From: JBFMHD01 sp040752395 [NCBI: Candidatus Hydrogenedentota bacterium]
GTDB lineage: Bacteria > JBFMHD01
DNA length: 10,343 bases
Assembly (NCBI GenBank): GCA_040752395.1
Contig: JBFMHD010000091.1
Location: 1-10,343, forward strand
Direction of reading: 5' to 3'
Positions within the stretch are counted from its first letter, which is position 1; each line of letters starts with the position of its first letter. Shown one piece after another: positions 1 through 4,290 of the stretch. Under the pieces are notes generated by a model that made no database searches, was not told the origin of the DNA, and was given only the letters and a program-made list of their open reading frames with translations. A program made the translations under genes and the position numbers.

Positions 1-39
1 AAATCAGTAATTATACTCATAATCATCTGAACGGAATAC

Positions 40-183
40 CTAAATCCTTTCAACGGCTTCTTTTAAGTTTTCACGGGCCTGTTTCAGCGTTTTACCCTGA
101 GTATTAGCGCCCGGTAATTCCTCAACATAGCCTATCCACCATTTCCCATCCTTTTCGAATACTGCAGTAAATTCGTTTGTCAT
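40..183 (-). CDS. Short HicB-family antitoxin-like protein (orphan, possibly truncated)
   Basis: This 47-codon gene was read directly from the minus strand. It encodes a compact HicB-like fold: an N-terminal strand (EFTAVFEKDGKWWIGYV), the family's ELPG turn at residues 22-25, then TQGKTLKQARENLKEAVERI, the typical loop and amphipathic helix. HicB antitoxins of this type usually run to about 65-75 residues, with a last strand after the helix. Here a TAG stop follows the helix directly and the downstream codons do not look like the missing strand, so the protein is either a minimal form or a truncated remnant. The ATG at 181-183 has a GAGAGG Shine-Dalgarno sequence about 9 nt upstream and overlaps the stop of a 25-codon upstream reading frame (ATGA). 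No HicA partner is visible in the 39 bases left before the window edge. A separate HicBA pair lies upstream in the same orientation. The family call is fairly sure; whether the gene is functional is not. Confidence 0.7.
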   Translation of the reverse strand: MTNEFTAVFEKDGKWWIGYVEELPGANTQGKTLKQARENLKEAVERI

Positions 184-257
184 AAAAGCATACCTCTCAG
201 TAAAATTTGATCATTTATTATGATACCGGCGCCGAAAATATGGGCAGTATATTTCAC
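180..257 (-). CDS. Possible 25-aa leader peptide before the HicB-like gene
   Basis: A GTG at 255-257 stands 7 nt after one of the best Shine-Dalgarno sequences in the window (GAGGAGGTGAG, 261-271). It opens a 25-codon frame, MKYTAHIFGAG... ending ...RGMLL. The stop codon overlaps the ATG of the HicB-like gene in an ATGA. The layout fits a translated leader or coupling peptide. The start MKYTA also resembles the first strand of HicB proteins, so it may instead be the relic of a second antitoxin. There is no protein-level evidence beyond the ribosome binding site and the coupled stop. Confidence 0.3.
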   Translation of the reverse strand: MKYTAHIFGAGIIINDQILLRGMLL

Positions 258-260
258 ACA

Positions 261-271
261 CTCACCTCCTC
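261..271 (-). promoter_or_regulatory. Strong Shine-Dalgarno sequence (GAGGAGGTGAG)
   Basis: This near-perfect anti-16S complement lies 7 nt before a GTG. It is 78 nt or more from the HicB-like ATG, too far to serve that gene directly. It is the main reason to suspect a translated short frame at 180-257. Confidence 0.55.
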
Positions 272-274
272 AAA

Positions 275-326
275 CGTGAATGGTTCTGGTTTCCAGTTTG
301 TTAAACAGACAAACAAAATAGTTCAT
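275..326 (-). repeat. Diverged leader repeat, copy 1 (upstream of HicB-like gene)
   Basis: This 52-bp segment aligns with 896-946 with one gap. The core CAGTTTGTTAAAC (plus strand) is identical and both copies end in CAT, an ATG on the minus strand. That ATG opens an 18-codon frame with FNKLETRTI, matching FNKLKIRTV in the other copy. Both copies sit upstream of a HicB-like gene, so this is either a shared ancestral leader or a dispersed repeat. The rest of the 184-407 gap is AT-rich, with a TCATAAAC-type direct repeat near 390-407 and no recognisable terminator. Confidence 0.6.
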
Positions 327-407
327 AAATTATCTTACTTTAATAATTTCTATCCCTAAATGTTCAAAAAAATGAAATCGGATCAAAATACTCATAAACT
401 CATAAAA

Positions 408-635
408 TCATTTTTTTAATAATTCGATAAATTCATCTATTGACAATCCTGTCTGACGTATAATGGCGCGCGATGTTCCGCGATCAAGTTCATTATGTTC
501 AGGAACAACCACCTGGCTGAACGGTTCATTCCGGCGCAATGTAATGTGACTACCTTCCTGACGTTTGAAACAAAACCCGGCTTTAGCTAATGCTTTGATG
601 CATTCCTTACCGGAAACCACCGGCAGTTTACTCAT
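408..635 (-). CDS. hicA: HicA-family toxin (mRNA interferase)
   Basis: This 75-residue protein has the full layout of HicA (YcfA-like) toxins, which adopt a double-stranded-RNA-binding-like fold and cut mRNA during translation. The N-terminal VVSGKECIKALAKAGF helix region comes first, then QEGSHITLRR with the catalytic histidine at position 30 (G28-S29-H30). The VVVPEHNELDRGT strand and loop follows (P45-E46-H47; RGT at 52-54), and then the closing helix SRAIIRQTGLSIDEFIELL. The length is typical and no key residue is missing, so the toxin should be active. The ATG overlaps the stop of the HicB gene by 4 nt (632-635, ATGA). Its own Shine-Dalgarno is weak, which suggests translational coupling to the antitoxin. 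The gene order is antitoxin first, toxin second (hicBA). Confidence 0.93.
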   Translation of the reverse strand: MSKLPVVSGKECIKALAKAGFCFKRQEGSHITLRRNEPFSQVVVPEHNELDRGTSRAIIRQTGLSIDEFIELLKK

Positions 636-838
636 ACCGCAACCACCATAATGTCAAAACGTTCTTCAGGCACCGGGAGATTGTCTTGTTCAAGCGCATG
701 GATATAACAGGATATTGCCTCCTTAATATTTTTAATAGCGTCTTCCCTGTTCTTTCCTTGGCTGACGCAGCCTGGAAGACTCGGGCATTCCGCAACCCAG
801 TAGCTGTTCTCTCCCTGATAAATTATAACTTCTCTCAT
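632..838 (-). CDS. hicB: HicB-family antitoxin
   Basis: This 68-residue protein has the HicB partial-RNase-H-like fold: MREVIIYQGENSYWVAECPSL, then the conserved PGC turn, SQGKNREDAIKNIKEAI and a short C-terminal strand (PVPEERFDIMVV). It lacks the extra helix-turn-helix or ribbon-helix-helix domain seen in longer HicB proteins, so it would neutralise HicA by direct binding and may depend on the complex for any DNA contact. The ATG at 836-838 is chosen because AAAGGAGG (849-856) lies 10 nt upstream. The same frame stays open to an ATG at 944-946, which would add 36 residues made of repeat-derived sequence, with a weaker AGGA site. The extension looks unlike HicB and is probably untranslated or an alternative start. 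The stop overlaps the hicA ATG. Confidence 0.92.
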   Translation of the reverse strand: MREVIIYQGENSYWVAECPSLPGCVSQGKNREDAIKNIKEAISCYIHALEQDNLPVPEERFDIMVVAV

Positions 839-848
839 TGAAATAATT

Positions 849-856
849 CCTCCTTT
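849..856 (-). promoter_or_regulatory. Shine-Dalgarno that fixes the hicB start
   Basis: AAAGGAGG on the minus strand lies 10 nt before the ATG at 836-838. This makes the 68-aa HicB much more likely than the 104-aa open frame starting at 946. Confidence 0.75.
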
Positions 857-864
857 ACACGGTG

Positions 865-900
865 TCAGGCATTGAATTATTAAAGTTATTAAAATCGTGA
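865..900 (-). repeat. 36-bp dispersed repeat, copy 1 (hicB leader)
   Basis: This segment matches 2435-2470 in the same orientation with 4 mismatches over 36 bp; the core ATTGAATTATTAAA is identical. Here it sits in the hicB upstream region. The second copy makes up the 3' end of a protease gene. Confidence 0.8.
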
Positions 901-946
901 CGGTTCTTATTTTCAGTTTGTTAAACGAATCAATAAAAATACTCAT
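896..946 (-). repeat. Diverged leader repeat, copy 2 (upstream of hicB)
   Basis: This is the partner of 275-326, with one gap. It shares CAGTTTGTTAAAC and ends in the ATG at 944-946. It directly abuts the 92-bp repeat at 943-1034. Confidence 0.6.
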
Positions 947-1034
947 AGCAAATTCCTGTTAAACATCAACCTCATACTTCTCTTTTAATATTCGTTTAAT
1001 TTCATTGATAAAAATTTCAGCATTTTTTATCTGA
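943..1034 (-). repeat. 92-bp perfect direct repeat, copy 1
   Basis: This segment is identical over all 92 bp to 1683-1774 (offset 740). It covers the last 25 codons of the HEPN gene, its stop codon, the 12-bp spacer with an AGGA ribosome binding site, and the ATG of the next frame. Identity ends abruptly on both sides, while the HEPN proteins as a whole are about 63% identical. This points to a recent exchange between the two copies rather than slow divergence. Confidence 0.95.
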
Positions 1035-1366
1035 TGTTCCGCATCATCTTTTGATGCAACATAGAATTTTGTGTAATCCGCATCAATTCTTATATAAAAA
1101 GCATCACTAAAAATTCGGGAGAACGTTCTATCTATAATCCCTTGTTTTACAAACTCTTTATCAAGCAAAGCCATAATTCCACTATGTCTCCTGCTCGATA
1201 AATCCTTAACTGTTAACAATGCAGTAGCTGCATTAAAGATTGCGTAATATGACATTGATAAACTGTATCTATAACTACCATCCTCAAGAAGATTTTTTGC
1301 AGTTTTAATCCTTTCTTCTGCTTCTTCTAAATGATACTTGATATAATCTATACAATTCTGTTTCAT
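959..1366 (-). CDS. HEPN-domain protein of an MNT-HEPN pair (second cassette)
   Basis: This 135-residue all-helical HEPN protein has the family signatures SYYAIFNAATALL (residues 39-51), a conserved His61 in RRHSG, LLDKEFVK, and FYIRIDADY (R93, D95, D97, Y98). HEPN proteins paired with a small nucleotidyltransferase act as RNases or tRNA-targeting toxins. The partner often silences them by adding AMP to a tyrosine. The classical RX4-6H catalytic motif is not evident at the expected place. Instead the UPF0332-like R-x-D-x-D-Y form is present, so RNase activity cannot be assumed. The ATG overlaps the stop of the nucleotidyltransferase gene (1363-1366, ATGA). The protein is about 63% identical to the HEPN protein at 1699-2106, and the last 24 residues are identical. 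The pairing and family are clear; toxin activity is inferred. Confidence 0.88.
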   Translation of the reverse strand: MKQNCIDYIKYHLEEAEERIKTAKNLLEDGSYRYSLSMSYYAIFNAATALLTVKDLSSRRHSGIMALLDKEFVKQGIIDRTFSRIFSDAFYIRIDADYTKFYVASKDDAEHQIKNAEIFINEIKRILKEKYEVDV

Positions 1367-1686
1367 AGATTTATACTTTGTTTCAGCACATTCTTAATAA
1401 ACGGTGTCTCAAAATACATGTTTTTATCGTATTCATATTTAGAAAAAATGTTTAGTGCCAGGATAATACCGTATTTCAGATTAATATCAACGGCTATGTC
1501 TGCAATTTTCTCTCTGATTTGCGGGTTCTTATCTTTCAGTACTATCATAATATCAATATCTGACTCTTGTGTATCATCGCCCCGGACTTTTGAGCCATAG
1601 AGTTTGATTTCAAGAAGATTATCACCAAGAAGTTCTTTAACCTTTTTAGAAAACTCTTCTATACTTTGTTTCTCAATACTGTTCAT
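1363..1686 (-). CDS. Minimal nucleotidyltransferase (MNT) of an MNT-HEPN pair (second cassette)
   Basis: This 107-residue protein is a minimal Pol-beta-superfamily nucleotidyltransferase. The signature LYGSKVRGD...SDIDIMIVL gives GS at 31-32 and the metal-binding Asp43 and Asp45 (GSx10DxD). The third aspartate of the DxDxD form is Met47, as in the sister copy. Such proteins act as antitoxins that transfer nucleotides to a HEPN partner, or simply bind it. The ATG at 1684-1686 lies 12 bp after the stop of the upstream HEPN gene, inside the 92-bp repeat, with AGGA as ribosome binding site. The stop overlaps the downstream HEPN start. It is about 70% identical to the nucleotidyltransferase at 2103-2426, so the cassette is a tandem duplicate. 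Confidence 0.9.
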   Translation of the reverse strand: MNSIEKQSIEEFSKKVKELLGDNLLEIKLYGSKVRGDDTQESDIDIMIVLKDKNPQIREKIADIAVDINLKYGIILALNIFSKYEYDKNMYFETPFIKNVLKQSINL

Positions 1687-1774
1687 AGCAAATTCCTGTT
1701 AAACATCAACCTCATACTTCTCTTTTAATATTCGTTTAATTTCATTGATAAAAATTTCAGCATTTTTTATCTGA
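1683..1774 (-). repeat. 92-bp perfect direct repeat, copy 2
   Basis: This is the partner of 943-1034. It spans the 3' end of the first HEPN gene through to the ATG of the second nucleotidyltransferase gene, which makes it the junction of the tandem duplication. Confidence 0.95.
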
Positions 1775-2106
1775 ATATCAGCAATTTCTTTTGAGGCAAT
1801 GAAAAAATCTTTATAATCTGCATCAATACGGTTATAAAAAGCATCACGTATGATTTCTAAAAACATGGTATCAATAATACCTTCTTTTACAAATTGTTTA
1901 TCAAATAAAAACAAAACATCTTTATGGGTTCTGGCAGACAAATTTCTTACAACAAATAAAGCCAGCACTGCGTTAAACATTGCATAATAAGTTCTTGATA
2001 AACTATCTTTATAACCTCCCTCTTTAATAAGAATTCTTGAATATTTAAGTTTCTCGTAAGCTTGTTCTAACCGATACTTAATATAATCGATGTTATTTTG
2101 TTTCAT
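1699..2106 (-). CDS. HEPN-domain protein of an MNT-HEPN pair (first cassette)
   Basis: This is a 135-residue HEPN protein with TYYAMFNAVLALF (39-51), His61 in ARTHKD, LFDKQFVKEGI, and FYNRIDADY (R93, D95, D97, Y98). These are the same landmarks as in the copy at 959-1366. The most divergent parts between the two are the first helices (residues 12-35) and the segment at 51-68, as expected if each HEPN recognises its own nucleotidyltransferase. The ATG overlaps the preceding nucleotidyltransferase stop by 4 nt (2103-2106). The 3' end carries the 92-bp repeat shared with the other HEPN gene. The likely role is the effector (toxin) half of a two-gene TA-type module. No RX4-6H motif is plain, so the biochemical activity remains inferred. 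Confidence 0.88.
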   Translation of the reverse strand: MKQNNIDYIKYRLEQAYEKLKYSRILIKEGGYKDSLSRTYYAMFNAVLALFVVRNLSARTHKDVLFLFDKQFVKEGIIDTMFLEIIRDAFYNRIDADYKDFFIASKEIADIQIKNAEIFINEIKRILKEKYEVDV

Positions 2107-2426
2107 AATGATATACCTTCCTTCAAAACATTGGTAATAAACGGTCCTTCAAAATATAAATTTTTTTCGTATTCATATTCAGAAAAAATATTGAGTGCTG
2201 TAAAAGTTCCATATTTCGAATCAACATTAACTGCTATTTTTGTAATTTTCATTCTGATGTCTGGATTTTTGTCTTTCAACACCAGCATAATATCTATATC
2301 TGATTCTTCGGTATCGTCACCGCGTGCTTTGGAGCCGTAGAGCTTAATCTGTAACAGCTTATCACCGAGCAGCTCTCTCACTCTTCTTACAAATTCTTCT
2401 ATAGCTTGTTTTTCATCTGGCTTCAT
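2103..2426 (-). CDS. Minimal nucleotidyltransferase (MNT) of an MNT-HEPN pair (first cassette)
   Basis: This is a 107-residue minimal nucleotidyltransferase. LYGSKARGD...SDIDIMLVL supplies GS at 31-32 and Asp43/Asp45. It would bind and possibly nucleotidylate the HEPN protein encoded immediately downstream, with which it overlaps by 4 nt. Its ATG (2424-2426) lies inside the last codons of the retropepsin-like gene, a 14-nt overlap in another frame, and no good Shine-Dalgarno is seen. Translation is therefore probably coupled to the protease gene. The overlap links the protease array and the TA-like cassettes in one transcript. The second cassette (1363-1686) is about 70% identical. Confidence 0.9.
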   Translation of the reverse strand: MKPDEKQAIEEFVRRVRELLGDKLLQIKLYGSKARGDDTEESDIDIMLVLKDKNPDIRMKITKIAVNVDSKYGTFTALNIFSEYEYEKNLYFEGPFITNVLKEGISL

Positions 2427-2856
2427 AAATAGTCTCAGACATTGAATTATTAAAATTATTAAAACCCTGACATTTCATTATCTTCCTGCAATCTGATGTT
2501 GCAGCAATAATTTTAAGTGGTTTCAGTTTGCGTTTCAATGGGTCGAGAAAAAGCCCCATTATTTTAAGCGTCACTGCACCGAGCAGATTAGTATCTCCAG
2601 GCTCGCCGAATATAACCGTAGAGTCTCTGCGTTTGCCTGCAATTGTGAATGCCACTTCGCCTATCATTCGTTTGACCTCGCTGCCATGCGCAAGAGATAG
2701 AATGATTTCGTCATCCGGTCGTATACCTATTTTAGTTAAAATTTTTTTATCAATCATAGAATATGTCGCACTGCTGTCAACTAAACACCTGACTCTTTTT
2801 TCGAGTTTGGATTTTTTCGGGTTCGAGACTGAAACCACTAAATACGTTATGCCCAT
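2413..2856 (-). CDS. Retropepsin-like aspartic protease homolog with altered active site (DSS)
   Basis: This 147-residue protein is a single-domain clan AA (retropepsin-like) protease homolog, a family that dimerises to build its active site. It follows the sister proteins closely: MGITYLVVSVSNP, CLVDSSATYSMIDKKIL, KIGI, a VIFGEPGDTNLLGAVTLKIMGL flap/second half, and LDPLKRKLKPL. The active-site triad at 27-29 is Asp-Ser-Ser, not DTG or DSG. The third codon is AGT, one transition from the glycine codon GGT, so catalytic activity is doubtful. The last ~23 residues (MKCQGFNNFNNSMSETIYEAR) are unlike the family and come from a dispersed repeat also found upstream of hicB. The ATG has AGAGG about 8 nt upstream. 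The 3' end overlaps the nucleotidyltransferase start. Confidence 0.82.
   Translation of the reverse strand: MGITYLVVSVSNPKKSKLEKRVRCLVDSSATYSMIDKKILTKIGIRPDDEIILSLAHGSEVKRMIGEVAFTIAGKRRDSTVIFGEPGDTNLLGAVTLKIMGLFLDPLKRKLKPLKIIAATSDCRKIMKCQGFNNFNNSMSETIYEAR
2435..2470 (-). repeat. 36-bp dispersed repeat, copy 2 (inside protease 3' end)
   Basis: This is the partner of 865-900 (32 of 36 bases identical). It encodes the asparagine-rich GFNNFNNSMSE tail of the DSS protease homolog and lies just before the nucleotidyltransferase ATG. It may have replaced the original 3' end of the gene. Confidence 0.8.
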
Positions 2857-2884
2857 AATAAAACCTCTTATGACGACTTAGAAG

Positions 2885-3325
2885 TTAAGACCAAAAATCG
2901 GGTTCTGAATAATAACAATCCACAATCCATTTACCGTCATTGGCAGGATTGGGAATTATTTTGTGCGACCTGGGTTCCACAACAAAATCCATCTCCTCTA
3001 AAACCAGGTATCCTATTAACGGCGGCGTGGTCCCGTCATTTTCCATTACATCCATTTGTATAGTCCGACCATTTATAGTTATAGCTGCAACTGAGAAAAT
3101 CCGTCTTTTTACAATCCCATTTGCAGTTTTTACGGGTTTGGTATCGGTATGTAATAATCCGAGATTCTCTATTACTTTTGGCGGCAGACATAAATATGCC
3201 GCTCCGGTATCCACAATCGCATCCACCTCCACCTTTCTTATTTTCCCTTTTTTAAGAATCCCTTCTTTGTTTTTTAAAATATCACCGAAATTTTTTAGAA
3301 TTACTTTCTGATATGTTTTACCCAT
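2885..3325 (-). CDS. Retropepsin-like aspartic protease (DTG), divergent member
   Basis: This 146-residue clan AA aspartic protease-like protein has AIVDTGAAYLCLPPKVIENLGL around the catalytic Asp39 (D39-T40-G41). VKTANGIVKRRI and PPLIGYLVLEEMDFVVEPRSHKI follow, matching the second half of the fold. It differs from the other three members. It has an N-terminal insertion of about 12 residues (DILKNKEGILKKGKI), a LIGY instead of LLGA/ILGV motif, and a C-terminal extension (NDGKWIVDCYYSEPDFWS). The intact triad suggests a working homodimeric peptidase or a peptide-binding homolog; the substrate is unknown. The ATG at 3323-3325 has AGGAG upstream within a TTTTCAGAGGAG leader shared with other genes here. 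The next gene starts 28 bp after its stop, so the two are likely co-transcribed. Confidence 0.83.
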   Translation of the reverse strand: MGKTYQKVILKNFGDILKNKEGILKKGKIRKVEVDAIVDTGAAYLCLPPKVIENLGLLHTDTKPVKTANGIVKRRIFSVAAITINGRTIQMDVMENDGTTPPLIGYLVLEEMDFVVEPRSHKIIPNPANDGKWIVDCYYSEPDFWS

Positions 3326-3350
3326 TGACTAATTACTCCTCTGAAAAGTC

Positions 3351-3493
3351 TCTAGTGGCTTGTGACATAAATTTCAGCACATTGTCATTCCCCGGCTTGA
3401 CCGTGAAATCTAGTAAAAGCGTATGGATTCCCGCTTTCGCGGGAATGACATAAAAAAATCTACGGTCAGAAATTAATGTCACAATGTTCTAGA
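3351..3493. mobile_element. 143-bp MITE-like element with nested inverted repeats
   Basis: The ends (3351-3374 and 3470-3493) are inverted repeats matching at 19 of 24 positions, with TCTAG outside and TTGTGACAT inside. Within them is a perfect 10-bp inverted repeat, TGTCATTCCC (3383-3392) and GGGAATGACA (3441-3450), and a TGACCGT/ACGGTCA pair. The right part holds the 20-bp palindrome ATTCCCGCTTTCGCGGGAAT (3427-3446), the ATTCCC-N8-GGGAAT layout known from neisserial dRS3 repeats. There is no coding capacity. The right end overlaps the stop codon of the protease gene at 3489-3866. It is probably a non-autonomous element or an intergenic hairpin repeat; no clear target-site duplication is visible. 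Confidence 0.72.
3427..3446. repeat. 20-bp perfect palindromic arm pair (dRS3-like)
   Basis: ATTCCC, 8 bases, then GGGAAT; the inner GC..GC extends the pairing, giving a stable stem with a very short loop. Repeats with this core recur in many unrelated genomes and in Neisseria serve as phage and IS insertion targets. Here only one copy is seen. Confidence 0.7.
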
Positions 3494-3866
3494 ATGTTCG
3501 TAATTGCTTCAATCTTACCGCAGGAAGACGTTTCAGTCGTTGATTTTGAGGATCAATCTCAATGCCTACTGACTCTAATGCTGTTACCCCAAGAATCGGT
3601 TCTACGTCGTCTTTGCCGAAAATTACCGTTGCTCCAACAAATTCTCCCATAAATTCTATCTTTGCAACCGCGATATCTAAGGCTACTTCAGTTCCGTCTG
3701 CCAACTCATACGTTCGTTTACCTTCGGGTTTTATACCTAAATCTCTGAGTTTATTGCCCGGAACTATGCAATCAATGGCTCCTGTATCAACCAAAAATAA
3801 TCCTTCATAGCGACGTTCTGAATCTGCCGGATTACAAACCGCAGCCGTTACTTTTGTAATTCCCAT
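3489..3866 (-). CDS. Retropepsin-like aspartic protease (DTG)
   Basis: This 125-residue single-domain clan AA aspartic protease-like protein has a conserved N-terminus (MGITKVTAAVCNP), FLVDTGAIDCIVP with Asp27-Thr28-Gly29, and LGIKPEG followed by the flap segment ELADGTEVALDI. ATVIFGKDD, PILGVTALESVGIEIDP and LKRLP complete the standard fold. All core motifs are intact, so it is the most canonical of the four. Its last codons and TAG stop lie in the right end of the MITE-like element (up to 3493), so the original C-terminus may have been altered slightly. The ATG at 3864-3866 has AGGAGG 9 nt upstream, inside a 29-bp leader repeated before the gene at 4704. No pro-region or signal peptide is seen, so it is likely cytoplasmic. 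Confidence 0.87.
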   Translation of the reverse strand: MGITKVTAAVCNPADSERRYEGLFLVDTGAIDCIVPGNKLRDLGIKPEGKRTYELADGTEVALDIAVAKIEFMGEFVGATVIFGKDDVEPILGVTALESVGIEIDPQNQRLKRLPAVRLKQLRTF

Positions 3867-3875
3867 TGCTTTAAT

Positions 3876-3904
3876 CCTCCTCTGAAAAACGCTGTAACTC
3901 TAAT
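3876..3904 (-). repeat. 29-bp 5'-leader repeat with Shine-Dalgarno, copy 1
   Basis: This segment is identical to 4992-5020 except for three bases. It contains CCTCCTCTGAAAAAC (plus strand), which supplies the AGGAGG site, and TAACTCTAAT. A shorter version (CTCCTCTGAAAA) precedes the protease gene starting at 3325. The shared leader implies that these genes were duplicated with their translation signals. Confidence 0.75.
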
Positions 3905-3966
3905 AATTCGGGGTACAGGCTACGGACTACAGCCAGCTGGAGCAAAAAGCCCAAAGCCTGCTGAAA

Positions 3967-4023
3967 AGTCTTGAGTCTTGAGTCTCGAGTCCTGTTTTGA
4001 CTCACGACTTGCGACTTGTGACT
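3967..4023. repeat. Degenerate GAGTCTT / GACTTG micro-repeat cluster
   Basis: Short direct copies (GTCTTGAGTCTTGAGTCTCGAGTC) are followed by an inverted set (GACTCACGACTTGCGACTTGTGACTC), so the tract can fold back on itself. It opens the 403-bp non-coding stretch 3867-4269, in which no gene, tRNA or clear terminator is visible. Confidence 0.7.
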
Positions 4024-4055
4024 CTTTTCATATCATCTTTAGTTTTTCATATATT

Positions 4056-4116
4056 GTGTAGAGCGCAAAAACGCAAGAACGCAATAACCCAAGAACGCAA
4101 TAGTGTAGAGCGCAAA
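4056..4116. repeat. ACGCAA micro-repeat bracketed by a 14-bp direct repeat
   Basis: GTGTAGAGCGCAAA occurs perfectly at 4056-4069 and 4103-4116. Between them AAGAACGCAATA occurs at 4075-4086 and 4091-4102, spaced 16 bp. It is non-coding. Confidence 0.75.
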
Positions 4117-4133
4117 GTGCGCTCATGAGTACT

Positions 4134-4179
4134 CCTTCGAACAAGTTCGAAGTTCGGAGTTCAAAGCTCGGAGCTCGGA
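4134..4179. repeat. AGTTCGAAGTTCGGAG-type micro-repeat cluster
   Basis: Overlapping degenerate units of GTTCGAA, GTTCGGA, GTTCAAA and GCTCGGA occur in a row within the non-coding stretch. Like the neighbouring clusters, each unit differs from the next by one base. Confidence 0.65.
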
Positions 4180-4241
4180 TCTATTATTACGAACTCCTAA
4201 CCCCTATCTTTTTCATACTTTGTGCCTCTGTGCCTACTCTG

Positions 4242-4290
4242 AAAAGTAAGAAGTAAGAAGTGAGAAGCATCAGAAAATAGAAGCAAGAAG
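4242..4290. repeat. AAGTAAGAAG / AGAAGCAAGAAGC tract reaching into a gene end
   Basis: AGTAAGAAG units run into AGAAGCAAGAAGC. From 4270 onward the tract is coding on the minus strand and writes the C-terminal LLASIF of the protease at 4270-4638. Related tracts are at 5031-5066 and 6016-6186. Confidence 0.7.

Noticed and set aside
1-26. Possible next gene starting at an ATG at 24-26 and running off the window edge
   Set aside because: Only eight codons (MIMSIITD) are visible and the nearest purine-rich site is about 12 nt away; too little to support a gene.
1331-1600. Plus-strand open frames opposite the MNT-HEPN genes (also 2098-2340)
   Set aside because: They are antisense to clear nucleotidyltransferase genes, hydrophobic and of biased composition, resemble no family, and exist in both places only because the duplicated genes are similar.
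2528-3311. Plus-strand open frames opposite the retropepsin genes (2528-2881, 2940-3311, also 3562-3810)
   Set aside because: They are shadows of well-supported minus-strand genes with good ribosome binding sites; the plus frames lack such sites and recognisable domains.
4056-4116. CRISPR-like spacing of repeats
   Set aside because: The units are 12-14 bp, degenerate and irregularly spaced, with no unique spacers of constant length and no cas genes.
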